DNA of 35,000 bases from Prorocentrum cordatum (lineage: Eukaryota; Sar; Dinophyceae; Prorocentrales; Prorocentraceae): positions 203,207 through 238,206 of the forward strand of contig CAUYUJ010003025.1 of NCBI GenBank assembly GCA_963575745.1, in the 5' to 3' direction. The position numbers and the translations under genes are program-made. Of this stretch, positions 22,001 to 31,238 are shown one piece after another (the first letter of the stretch is position 1; each line of letters starts with the position of its first letter). The notes under the pieces were generated by a model, which was not told where the DNA came from, did not search any database, and saw only the letters and a program-made list of their open reading frames with translations.

Positions 22001-22170
22001 ATCCATATCCAGAGCGTCTTTGACTTTTCGGGAAGAGGTGCCGCAACGCCGAGGCGCACTGGATATGGCTAAAATCGAGCCTCTTGGGGCCAGATTTTTA
22101 TCCATATCCAGTGCGTCTACGGTTTCAGGGGAAGGGGGCCCAAGACTCCAAGACGCACTGGATGTGGATA
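22001..22170. repeat. tandem palindromes (four alternating inverted arms)
   Basis: Arms ATCCATATCCAGAGCGTCT (22001-22019), GCGCACTGGATATGG (22054-22068), ATCCATATCCAGTGCGTCT (22100-22118) and AGACGCACTGGATGTGGAT (22151-22169). Neighbouring arms are reverse complements with one or two mismatches, so any adjacent pair can form a hairpin. Confidence 0.85.
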
Positions 22171-22250
22171 TAACTATTGCCCGCAGGTGGGTCGTGAAGT
22201 AAGACAGCTCGGGCACTCACCCTCGCTCTGATATGGGCCCGTCGAGCTAA

Positions 22251-22400
22251 AGTCGAGGCCGATTAGTAGGTCGACCCTGCCAAATCAAGGGCACCCTTAT
22301 GTCCTGCGTGTTCGCGACCCCTGCCTTCTGCATTCCTATGGCAATGTGGCCCTCGGAAGGGTGGTTTCCTCTCGCGTGTCCTCTCCAATCAACCCCGACT
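22251..22400 (+). mobile_element. 150-bp TIR element, copy A (MITE or introner-like)
   Basis: Starts AGTCGAGGCCGATTAG and ends CCAATCAACCCCGACT, which are near-reverse complements. The interior matches copy B at 24113-24263 over its whole length (for example TAGTAGGTCGACCCTG, TCCTATGGC, CTCTCGCG). It has no coding capacity. Two copies 1.9 kb apart in one orientation with inverted ends suggest a short non-autonomous DNA transposon. Confidence 0.75.
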
Positions 22401-22628
22401 GCATGGATCAGCGCTGCAGGGGGCAGGGAAGGGAGAAGGGTCAGGGTTGGGGGAAGGGGGAGGTAGATCTGTACTCCTCCTACAAACGTCGGCGACTCAG
22501 AGCTCGACGGGGCCCATCTACGCACCTCGCCTGTACCAAACTCCTGTGATCTTCACGTAGGCTTTTGCCGATCGAGTTTGATTTTGGGCCCGCCATCGCG
22601 ACACCCCCTCACCCCACGTTGAGCAGCG

Positions 22629-25600
22629 ATGGCATCGAGCTCGGGCTTGTCGGACCAGGCGCGCGAGGTGCAAACGCAGATGACCGCGCCCCCGTCGTGG
22701 TTCGAGCCGATCACGGTCGACAGTGCCGATACGTTACCAGGCGCGCATTTTGAGAGAGGGGGTGGGGAGCTCGAGGCAGCAGTAGCAGCCCAGGAGAAGA
22801 GGGAGACGGGGAAGAGGATGCGCGGGGTGAATGGCTGAGGGGATAGGAGATGGGAACGGTAGGGAAGGAGGAGCAAAACGAGGGATGAAGGAGGAGCGAG
22901 ATAATGAGAGAGATGATTATGGAACGTTTGGGGGAACGGCGGAGGAGACGGGGGGCATATAGATAACGCAATCTACAGATGACAGCGTGAACCACCCTGA
23001 CCAGCACTTGCACGAGTCCCAGATCCCCCCTGGCGCGGACCCGATCCCGCCAACGCTTGCGGGCCCAGGCGCCATTCCTCGTCTTCCCTCGTCCTTCTCC
23101 TCAAGCTCCACTTGATGCTCCTGCTCCTGCTCCTGCGCCTGCTCCCCCTCCTCTTCCTCCTCCTCCTCCTTCTCCTCATGCGCCTCCTGCTCCTCCTGCT
23201 CCTCCTGCTCCTCCTGCTCTTCCTCTCCTCCTCCTCCTCCTCCTCCTCCTCCTCCTCCTCCTTTCCCCCCTCCTTCCTCTCATCTCCTTTGCCTGTGTTC
23301 CTGGGGCCACCGCTTGCACGAGTCCCAGATCCCCCCAGGCGCAGATCCGATCCCGCCAACGCCAGTGGACCCAGGCGCCATCCCTCTTCCCTGTTCCTCC
23401 TCCTCAAGCTCCACCTCCTTGATCCTACTCCTGCTCCCCCTCCTCATCCTCCTCCTCCTCCTCCTCCTCCTCCTCTTCCTCCTCGTCATCCTCCTCTTCT
23501 TGATTTGTCTCCTCCTCCTCCTCCTTTTCCCTCTCAGTCCTCTCATCTCCTCTACCTGTTTCCCTGGGGCAACTCCTCGTGCCCTCAGGTGCTGCCCTCA
23601 GGCCGCCGTCGACCGCGCCCCAGGTCACGGCGGCTCCCGCGGCTCCGGCTCCCCAGTTGGAGGCCGACCTGGCGAAGAAGGCCAACGTCCCCTCAGAGGT
23701 GCCTTCAGAGCTACTCGGCGCTGCAGGGGAGGAGGCGGCGGCTAAGGACGTGCACATGGAGGAGCTCCCGAAGCAGAATTTCAAGTTCTTGATGGACTCA
23801 ACGATGGGGGGCAGGTTCCGCAGGTACATCGAGTCCCTGCGGCCCGACAAGCGGCGGGAGTTCAATGACAAGACGCCCGCGCAGAAGAAGGAGTTCAAGA
23901 AGACCTGGGCCATGGAGAAGTATAAGGAGTACCAGGCCGCGGCCGTCGATGCTTGCACATCCTCCTGCCTCATCTGTCTCCCGATCAAGCTCCTCCTCCT
24001 TCCTCCCTCCCCTTCCTCCTCACACCCCCATCGCCTCCTCCCCTTCTCGTTCTGTCCCCCTCCTTCTCCTCCTCCTCCCCCTCCCTCAATCCCTCGACGA
24101 CCCTCCCATCACAGTCGAGGTTGATTAGTAGGTCGACCCTGTCAAATCAAGGGTACCCCTGCGTCCTGTGGTTCGCGATTCATGGCTTCCACGTTCCTAT
24201 GGCGATGTGGTCTTCGGAAGGGTCGTGTGTCCTCTCGCGCATCCTCTCCAATCAACCCCGACTGCACAGGTGTCGCGGTCTCACACGGAGAGCCAGTCAA
24301 ATTCGCGCAAGGAGTGGGCAGAGCTGTGCAATTTCGACGTGATCGTCGAGCGCGAGGGCGGGGCCCACTCTGCTGCGGCGGTGCAGGGAGCCTACAAATA
24401 CTGCATGAAGGCGATCTCCGTCGGATGGTACCCGAGACGAGCAGCGGAGCAGCGGTAGGGGCAGCAGTGACGAGAGAGGGGAATGGGTGCTTGTAACAGC
24501 GACGGAGACAACAGTAGCAAGATGAGGAGGCATCGGCAGCAACAGCAGCGGCGACATCAAGGAAGATGTTAGGGAGGAGTAGGCGGAGGTGGGGGAGCAC
24601 GAACGGAACGAGGGGCAGGAGTCAGAGGACACGCAGCACCAACAGCAACAGCAGACCAGGTATAGATTCAACGATTGGACGGAGAGGATGGAGTTCGTCT
24701 ACAAGAAGGTCGGGTGGGAGAACGTGTTCAAGCAAAAGTGGGCGAAGCACGAGAGGGAGTTCAATGAGAGGAACGTCCCAGCGCTGGCCAGCGGCAGCAG
24801 GGCGCCCCAGGTGGCGAGCGGCAGCACGGCAGCGCAGGTGGCCAGCGGCAGGATCCGGGCTCCCGCGGCTGAGAAGCCTATCCTGGTCGAGGAGACGCCT
24901 CCCAAGGTAGCCAAGATGGCGGCTCCAGGGCAGGCAGCGGCCGCGGCTGCTAAAGCGTGCGGCACAGCAGCTAAGGATGAGGTGCCAGTGGCGGCGGCTG
25001 CGGCGCAGGCTCAGGCTCCTGCGCAGCCAGTGGCGGCGGCTGCGGCGCAGGCTCAGGCTGCGGCGCAGGCTCAGGCTGCGGCGCAGGCTCAGGCTGCTGC
25101 GCAGGCTCAGGCTGCGGCGCGTCGGGCCGAGGCGGCGAAAGCTGCTGAGGAGCGTCGGGAGCAGGCTGCGGCGCAGCAGGAGGTTGAGGAGGCGGCGGCG
25201 TCGAGCCAGAAAGGGCCCGACGCGACAGGAGTGGCGGCCGACACAGAAGATACGGCACCGCTGGTGGCAGCAGCAGATGGTGCAATCGAGATCGAGAACG
25301 CCGCGAGCCCTGATCTGAGCAAGAAGGACAAAGCAAGCGGCAAGAGGGCTGCTGCAGGCGGAGGTGATGGACAAGGGAAGCGCAGCAGGCGCCAGACGCC
25401 TAAAGAGCCCGAGACTGAGGAGCAGCAGGCGAAGCGGATGAAGAGGGAGAGGCTCGAGGAGGCACAAAAGCTCGCGGCCGAGTATTCGTCGGTCCATGGG
25501 AAAGCGAAGATGATCCTGAAGAGGATTGAGGAAAGTTCGTCTGGCCCGTGGGTGACCCAGGGATGCAACAAATGAGGGAGGAGGGACGATGGAGGACTGA

Positions 25601-26518
25601 CGGATGAGTGAGAGAGGGAAACGATTGAGGTGGGTGGAGTGATGACCTCCGAATTCGTGTTTCCACCTTCCTCGCTCCTCCCTCCTCCTCCCCTCCTCGC
25701 TGGCTCCCCTTCCCTCCCCCTGAGGTGTGGGGGGAGGGTGTCTGCGCTTGACACTCCTCCTCTGTCCCATGAAAGCTACAATGGGAAAGAAGAGGAGTGC
25801 CAAGGGCACCCCCAGGTGTTCTTCCGCGGCACGAACGAGGCGGGCCAGCTCAAGAGGGCGCTGGAGGCCATGGAGGCCAAGTGCGCCAGCGACAACTTCT
25901 CGGAGCTGATGACTACCATGGGCGCTGAGACCGCCGAGGATACCATTCTTCCTCCTCCTCCTCCTCCTCCGCCTCCTCCTACTCGTCCTCCTCATCCTCC
26001 CGACCCCTCCTCCTTCTCTTTCGTTCTCTTTCTCCTTCTCCTTCTTCTTCTTCTCCTCCTCCTCCTCCTCCTCCTCCTCCTTCTGTGTTTCTCCTCCTGC
26101 TCATGCTCGCACGTCCTCATCTCCGTTCTTCAACCCCCATGGTCCTCCCGCTCCTGCTCATGGTTATGCTCCTCCCCCTCCGCCTCCCCCGTCCCCTTTC
26201 TGGCCCTCCCTGGTCCTGATCTTGTTATCAACTCCTCCTCCTCCTCCTCCTCCCTCCTCCCCTCCTCCTCCTCCTCCTCCTCCTCCTCCTCCTCCTCCTC
26301 CTCCTCCTCCTCCTCCTCTCCTCCTCCTCTCCTCCTCCTCCTCCTCCTCCTCCTTCTCCTCCTCATCCCCTCAGCTGATGTACGACGGCCATTTCGACGC
26401 GGCGCTCAGCAACTTCCCGAGCCACCTCAAACACGAGGTGGAGACGTGCTCCCAGAAGTGCGATGGCATACTCAAGATGCTGGCGACCCGCAAGGCGTTC
26501 TTCAACGTGCAGGGCTAG
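22629..26518 (+). CDS. eight-exon gene, dinoflagellate-type domain protein (633 aa)
   Basis: Exons 22629-22740, 22979-23068, 23339-23374, 23589-23935, 24270-24427, 24660-25551, 25816-25938, 26375-26518; all phases agree and total 1902 bases. Start ATG (MASSSGLSDQAREVQ) has an in-frame TGA three codons upstream. Residues about 140-275, over exons 4-6, carry FRRYIESLRPDKRREF, KKEFKKTWAMEKYKEY, VIVEREGGAHSAAAVQGAY, KYCMKAISVGWYRFNDWTER and VFKQKWAKH. This spacing matches a domain I remember from many dinoflagellate hypothetical proteins. Then come an Ala/Gln repeat (about 355-395), a KRSRRQTPK basic patch (about 488) and a C-terminal region ending ATRKAFFNVQG. Exons 2 and 3 share IPPGADPIPPT and arose by duplication. 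Donors include GC (22741, 23069, 23375, 23936) and GA (25939). Function unknown; a nuclear location is plausible. Confidence 0.75.
23007..23575 (+). repeat. 306-bp tandem duplication spanning exon plus intron
   Basis: Copy 1 from 23007, copy 2 from 23313. Both begin CTTGCACGAGTCCCAGATCC, contain GATCCCGCCAACGC, then CTCAAGCTCCAC, a CTC-rich tract and CCTCTCATCTCCT with a CCTGTTTCCCTGGGG-like end. Each copy holds an exon reading GADPIPPT and the following CTC-rich intron. Confidence 0.9.
24113..24263 (+). mobile_element. 151-bp TIR element, copy B, inside an intron
   Basis: Starts AGTCGAGGTTGATTAG and ends CCAATCAACCCCGACT; the ends pair at 14 of 16 positions. It occupies the 3' end of the intron 23936-24269, and the splice acceptor GCACAG|GTG lies six bases after its last TIR base. 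It is preceded by a CTC/TCC-rich stretch. Same family and orientation as copy A. Confidence 0.8.
24980..25125 (+). repeat. GCGGCGCAGGCTCAGGCT repeats coding Ala/Gln
   Basis: In-frame tandem repeats of 12 and 18 bases within exon 6 of the 22629-26518 gene, encoding A-A-Q-A-Q-A units interrupted by A-P-A-Q-P-V-A. Unit sizes are multiples of three, unlike the intronic arrays. Confidence 0.85.
25945..26368 (+). repeat. CTC-rich intron tract
   Basis: Nearly the whole intron 25939-26374 is CTC, CTT and TCC triplets. The donor is GAG|GATACC (GA type) and the acceptor CCCCTCAG|CTG. Confidence 0.9.
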
Positions 26519-26762
26519 CAGGAGGCTGACCGAGAGATCGGGGGAGGATCGAATCCCCTGGGGCCCAGCTCGAAAGGGACCAGAGGGAGTAGGATAAACC
26601 ACTTGCGCGCCTGGATGGCATCCAGATCGCATCCAGATTTCATCCAGATTTCATCCAGATTCCATCCAGATTCCATCCAGATGTTCGAAATACCCATCAT
26701 AAAACCTGAGAAAACACATGGTTTCGTGCATCCAGATTTCATCAAGCTCGAACGGAGGCTCA
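26519..26762. other. intergenic, with 11-bp minisatellite
   Basis: Follows the TAG at 26516-26518. It contains ATCCAGAT units with three variable bases (about 26620-26690) and then unique sequence with AAACACATGGTTTCGTGC, which recurs at 27388-27408. If the GC donor at 26514 is used instead of the stop, this and the next array would be intronic. Confidence 0.6.
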
Positions 26763-27405
26763 GATCCTTTGTAAAATACACGACAAAAATCCGTAAGCCC
26801 TTTTTCCAACAACCCTGAAAATCCGTAAGGCCCCTCGGACCCTGTAAAATCACAGGGATGATGCATCCAGATTCCATCCACTGTGGATCTGGATGCGGGA
26901 TCCTTTGTAAAATACACGATGAAAATGCGTAAGGCCCCTCGGACCCTGTAAAATCACAGGGATGATGCATCCAGATTCCATCCAGATTCCATCCAGGTGC
27001 GCGATCCTTTGTAAAATACACGATGAAAATGCGTAAGGCGCCTCGGACCCTGTAAATTCACAGGGATGATGCATCCAGATTCCATCCAGGTGCGAGATCC
27101 TTTGTAAAATACACGACAAAAATCCGTAAGCCCCTTTTTCAACAACCCTGAAAATCCGTAAGGCCCCTCGGACCCTGTAAAATCACAGGGATGATGCATC
27201 CAGATTCCATCCAGAATCCATCTGGATGCGAGATCCTTTGTAAAATACACTATGAAAATGCGTAAGGCCTCTCGGACCCTGTAAAATCACAGGGATGATG
27301 CATCCAGATTCCATCCAGATTCCATCCAGGTGCGCGATCCTTTGTAAAATACACGATGAAAATGCGTAAGGCACAGAAAACACTGTAAAACACATGGTTT
27401 CGTGC
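26763..27405 (+). repeat. higher-order tandem array of ~100-bp units
   Basis: Six units, each beginning GATCCTTTGTAAAATACAC, at 26763, 26899, 27003, 27096, 27232 and 27336. Lengths are 136, 104, 93, 136, 104 and a diverged last unit. The long units carry an extra block with CAACAACCCTGAAAATCCG. Each of the first five holds GACCCTGTAAAATCACAGGG or a one-base variant, a six-base stem hairpin, and ends in ATCCAGATTCC-type minisatellite. Minus-strand frames here (W-M-E-S-G repeats) are repeat artefacts. Confidence 0.9.
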
Positions 27406-27571
27406 ATCCAGATTTCATCCAGATTTCATCCAGATCCTGTCCAGATCCATCCAGATTTCATCCAGATTCCATCCAGATCCATCCAGATACGCCTGGGATC
27501 CACCTCAAGGCCTCCTCCTTCTGCTCCTGAGGGCCTCGAGGGGCCTGTGCGGGTCTCCGGGGACCCCTGGG

Positions 27572-27745
27572 GACCTCTTCCTCCTCCTCCTCCTCCTCCT
27601 CCTCCTCCTCCTCCTCCTCCTCCTCCTCCTCCTCCCCCTCCTCCTCCTCCCCCTCCTCCTCCCCCTCCTCCTCCTCCTCCTCCTTCTCCTCCTCCTCCTC
27701 CTGCTCCTCCTGCTCCTCCTCCTCCTTCTCCTCCTCCTCCTGCAC
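27572..27745 (+). repeat. (CTC)n tract
   Basis: Long CTC-rich tract leading to the acceptor CCCTACAG at 27783, as in the introns elsewhere in the window. Encodes poly-Pro, poly-Ser or poly-Gly artefact frames. Confidence 0.9.
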
Positions 27746-27783
27746 CACCCCCATCCTCCATGTCCTGCAACTGATCCCTACAG

Positions 27784-27841
27784 CATCGATCGACGCGCTG
27801 CCGTCCGACAGTGAGCTCGAGGAGGCGCTGGACCTACGAGC
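27784..27841 (+). CDS. isolated exon candidate (SIDALPSDSELEEALDL)
   Basis: Between CTACAG and the consensus-like donor GTGTAAG, a 58-base open segment reads SIDALPSDSELEEALDLR, acidic and exon-like. It could be a further exon of the 22629-26518 gene: a GC donor at 26514 ends in phase 1, which matches, and would replace the terminal Gly-stop with Ala-Ser-Ile. In that case the whole 26.5-27.8 kb array would be an intron. Alternatively it belongs to a separate small gene. No downstream partner exon was found. Confidence 0.35.
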
Positions 27842-28849
27842 GTGTAAGATGCTGGGTCGCGCCTGCCACTCTTTGCCCTCCCCCTTCCAACCCCAATCCC
27901 CCTTCCCTCTGTCCTTGTGGCACCTGCAGTTGCGCCCAGCTTTGTGCCCTCGCCAGCTCTGGAGGCTTCCATCCGGGGGCGCGGGCCACGCCGCTTCTAG
28001 TTCGTTTAGCTTTGCAGCGAGTCCTGCAGAGAAGGGCGGTGGCTAGAGAGGGTCGTGCGAAGATAATTGTGCACACATAGATATGGCTTTGGAGGGAGGG
28101 TGGAGTAGGGGATGAGGGAGAGAGAAATAATTTAAAAGGCGAAATTCAAACCTGGGGAGGTGCCAAGGGAAGAGGGTGTGAGTCAGGCTGCAGGCTCGTT
28201 GCGAATCGAATGCAGGGGATTATCCAGCATGATGTGCTTGCTGCTGGGTCTAGTGTTTTGTATGACTGTGGCAGCCTGGGCCAGCTGCCACCCATGCGAG
28301 GGCGCGCTCGACAAGAGCAGAAACACCGAATATGTGTGCATGAGCGCGCTACTGTGGGGACCTGAAAATGAAGTGCTTGTTGAAATTGTGAGGACAACAG
28401 AGGCGGGGCACATAGTATCCCTATACAGTAGGGGCGTCCCAGAAAGTCGCCCATACCCCCTCCCTGCCTCTTCTCTCAGCCCTCCTTCCACTTCCCCTCC
28501 CCCCCCCTCCCCTTCAGCACACTTTTCCCCCTCCTGCTCCTTCGCCTCCTCCGAATCCTTTCCCCCTCCTCAAGTCGCCCCATCGGAGGGCCCAAGGGGT
28601 TGCGCCCAACCTCTTCTAGATCTCCACCTGCTCTCCTGTCCTTCAGCCCCCCCCCCTTGCAAGGCCACTCCTTTGCACATCTTCGACGTTGCAGTGTGAT
28701 GTCTTCACCCATGTTGCAAGCAGCACGAGAGTTGCCTCGCCCGCCCTGCTCGCAGGTGCGAGCGTTACCCTCTCCATCATTATACCGCCATCGGTCATCA
28801 CCGTCATCAGAATCAGCATCATCATCGTCATGATCGCCATCGTGATCAG

Positions 28850-28892
<43 letters not shown>

Positions 28893-29075
28893 GTCACCAT
28901 CAGCATCATCACCCTACCAAGCACCATCCCAGTTCGCATAAGGGCGTCACTCCAATTTCGGCACACCCCAACACACGTTTTGTAGCCCCGCAGGGAGCTC
29001 CAGTTCATGCACAGGTGGCGCCGTTCGCATGTATCTGCAGCCCTGGCACAAGACAGGGGGAACCCCCACGGCGCC
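27842..29075. other. region without a supported gene
   Basis: Mostly low-coding sequence. One + strand open frame from 28160 contains MMCLLLGLVFCMTVAAW, signal-peptide-like, and about 60 further unremarkable residues before a Pro/Ser low-complexity end; I cannot support it as a gene. A (CAT)n microsatellite lies at 28806-28916. An acceptor-like CCCCGCAG at 28986-28993 precedes the next gene by about 80 bases. Confidence 0.4.
28806..28916 (+). repeat. (ATC)n microsatellite
   Basis: ATC/CAT triplet repeat, purest at about 28850-28892, with CAGCATCATC interruptions. Different triplet from the CTC tracts that dominate the window. Confidence 0.9.
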
Positions 29076-31238
29076 ATGGCTCCCAAGAAAAGGGGCCGCC
29101 CTTCCTGGGAAGAACCGACTTGTTCGTCTGACTCTGATGGCGACCCCCCTGGCGACGGGCCAGGCGACGAAGGCGACGACTGGGACTGCAGGTCTACTGA
29201 AAGTAGCGGCGCGGATTCCGATGGTGATGGCGTCCAATGGGATGGCGAACCTGAGCCCGATCATCGTGATGAAGAAGAGGCAGGCCGCGTTCTGTGCGAG
29301 CGTTGGCTACGGCTATACGCCGAGGGCAGGATGACTGCCAAAGATTTGTGCCTCAACTGCTATTGGGCGGACAAAGCAGGCGCCAAGGGCCCGTTTTCCA
29401 CCTACGCCCTCGGGGACACGCAATTCACTGGGAACTACCAGAAAAAATTGAACACGGTCTTTAAGCTCACAGGGGACGTGCACCAAGTGAAGATCGACAT
29501 CCCCCTCATGAGAAACAAGCACGACAGGGAGTCCACGCCCACGCTCGTCACGCCCCCTCAGGAGGCACTTGCTGCAGAGTACTTAGCGAGCCAGGAGCTT
29601 CGAGATGGTTGCGCGTCTGTTGAGATCCAGGCGGAGTGGCAGCAGGCTTACGAGGACCACCCAGCTGTCAAAGCTGCCCAAGAGTATGGGGAGCCAGTGA
29701 TACCCTGTGCCCTTTATCTTGACGGCGTCAGGTATACTCGGGCCATCGGGACAGGGCGCGTGGACACATTCATCGGCATCTTCCTCTACTCCCTGGTGAC
29801 GAAGAAGAGGCACCTGATATGCATGCTGCGCAAGTCGCGCTTGTGTAGGTGCGGGTGCAAGAATTGGTGCTCGTTGTGGCCTGTGTTCCAATTTTTAAAC
29901 TGGGCGTTTCTCGCCCTCGCCAACGGCGAGCGACCCGCGCGCCGATGGGACGGCAACGAGTGGGGCGAAGGAAGCCCCCTTGGCAAGCTGCAGCAGGATC
30001 GGCCACGATTGCCTGCAAGGGCGGCCCTGGTGCAGCTCAAGGGGGATTGGGCAGAGTTCTGCCACAGCCTAGGTTTTCCGACTTGGCAGAGCAAGCACGC
30101 GCCATGCATTTTTTGCCGCGCGTCCAAATCGCAATTATATAACTTCGACGCCGTCACTGCCAAAGGCCACCCGTGGGGCACGCATGACGCTAACTCGTGC
30201 GCTAATAGCTGCAGGCAGTGTGAGTGCGTCGTGAGAGTCCAGTCGGCGCCAGAGCTGCGTGCGCTACTGGGCGCCCTCACATTTGAAAACAAGAAAAAAA
30301 GAATTGGTGGCCGTGTCTGCGCGCGTGATGTGCATATTGGCGGCGTGCAATTACGTCGGCTGGACAGACTTGAACCTTCGCTCAGCTTGCCTGATACACA
30401 TGAATTGGAGAAGGTGCGGACATTTCCGATCCGCCTGGTTTTCTGGCGGAGGCGCCACCAAGGCAACACGTGCACAGACTGTGTGCTCAGGAGGAACCCC
30501 CTCCTGGATCACACGATTGTGGGGGACCCACGGTCGGTCCTACGGATCGACACGCTTCACACCCTGTACTTGGGGGTCTTCCAAGTGTACTGTGCTGCCG
30601 TGATCTGGAAAATCGTTCGGGCGAACCCATTTAACGCCACGGGCGACGCAGACGAGAAGACAGATTTTTGCTTTAGGCGGTTGCACAATAATTTGAAACA
30701 GTGGTACGATGCCAACCCAGCTGTGCTTTCTAGATTGGGCGACTTCACCCCCCAAATGTGGGGCGGCGGTAAAAGTAAGGGCGGCAAGCAAATATCTCTC
30801 AAGGGCGCCGAAACGGCGCCGCTTGTTAGTTGGTGCGTGTCTCTGCTCGACAAATACGATGTCGTTGGCGGGCGCGTCCACTTGCAGCGTGCGGGGAGGG
30901 CCCTCCTCCGACACATGCAGCTGATGCGAACTGGCGGGCCTCGCCTGACAGACGAAGAAACGCACGAATTCATGGCAACTTTCAAAGAGCACGTGTCCGC
31001 CTTGCGTGACGCCGCCGTCAAATTCAAGCCCAAGCACCACTTGTGGTGCCATTTAACGTTGCTCGCAGGGCGTAACGGGAACCCAAAGTACCACAGCTGC
31101 TTTCTAGATGAATCGCTTAATGGGGTTGTCGCCGTAGTTGCCAAATCCTCGCACGCGCTGAACTGGGAGCGCCATGTGTTTTCGAGGCTGCGCCTCGAGC
31201 CAAAGGTGAATGCGGATTCGTATTTTGCCGCGGCTTAG
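29076..31238 (+). CDS. intronless 720-aa AT-hook protein, possibly transposase-derived
   Basis: Uninterrupted frame, TAG at 31236-31238. I chose ATG 29076 over 29007 because its context (GGCGCCATGG) is good and the protein then starts MAPKKRGRPSW, an AT-hook (core R-G-R-P) for minor-groove DNA binding. An acidic Ser/Asp/Gly tail follows (to about residue 70). The main body has LYLDGVRYTRAIG (Asp at residue 216), CRCGCKNWCSLWPVF (about 257-275), LKGDWAEFCHSLGFP (about 325), CIFCRAS (about 345), SCRQCECVV, LRIDTLHTLYLGVFQ (Asp at 492) and KPKHHLWCHL (about 651). I remember this arrangement from a multicopy dinoflagellate family of unknown function. The D-G-V, D-x-L-H and late acidic residues could be a DDE-type transposase core, but that is inference. 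No terminal inverted repeats were found. It is the only long intronless gene here. Confidence 0.85.
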   Translation: MAPKKRGRPSWEEPTCSSDSDGDPPGDGPGDEGDDWDCRSTESSGADSDGDGVQWDGEPEPDHRDEEEAGRVLCERWLRLYAEGRMTAKDLCLNCYWADKAGAKGPFSTYALGDTQFTGNYQKKLNTVFKLTGDVHQVKIDIPLMRNKHDRESTPTLVTPPQEALAAEYLASQELRDGCASVEIQAEWQQAYEDHPAVKAAQEYGEPVIPCALYLDGVRYTRAIGTGRVDTFIGIFLYSLVTKKRHLICMLRKSRLCRCGCKNWCSLWPVFQFLNWAFLALANGERPARRWDGNEWGEGSPLGKLQQDRPRLPARAALVQLKGDWAEFCHSLGFPTWQSKHAPCIFCRASKSQLYNFDAVTAKGHPWGTHDANSCANSCRQCECVVRVQSAPELRALLGALTFENKKKRIGGRVCARDVHIGGVQLRRLDRLEPSLSLPDTHELEKVRTFPIRLVFWRRRHQGNTCTDCVLRRNPLLDHTIVGDPRSVLRIDTLHTLYLGVFQVYCAAVIWKIVRANPFNATGDADEKTDFCFRRLHNNLKQWYDANPAVLSRLGDFTPQMWGGGKSKGGKQISLKGAETAPLVSWCVSLLDKYDVVGGRVHLQRAGRALLRHMQLMRTGGPRLTDEETHEFMATFKEHVSALRDAAVKFKPKHHLWCHLTLLAGRNGNPKYHSCFLDESLNGVVAVVAKSSHALNWERHVFSRLRLEPKVNADSYFAAA

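Larger units (their letters stand above)
21827..22628. other. intergenic segment with palindromes and a TIR element
   Basis: No coding signal I can support. It holds the nested palindromes at 22001-22170 and the 150-bp TIR element at 22251-22400, described separately. The last 200 bases (22400-22628) are GC-mixed and may include the 5' leader of the next gene, whose ATG is preceded by an in-frame TGA at 22620-22622. Confidence 0.5.

Noticed and set aside
26763-27405. CRISPR-like regular array
   Set aside because: Units are about 100 bases and almost wholly repeated, with no unique spacers and no cas genes; eukaryotic context.
26515-27407. Minus-strand frames with repeated W-M-E-S-G and Y-F-T-K-D
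   Set aside because: Generated by the 11-bp minisatellite and the ~100-bp array; the peptide pattern follows the DNA period and has no start or domain.
28160-28699. Small secreted protein starting near 28160
   Set aside because: Hydrophobic stretch is suggestive, but the frame runs into low-complexity Pro/Ser sequence, has no splice or homology support, and the opposite strand is equally open.
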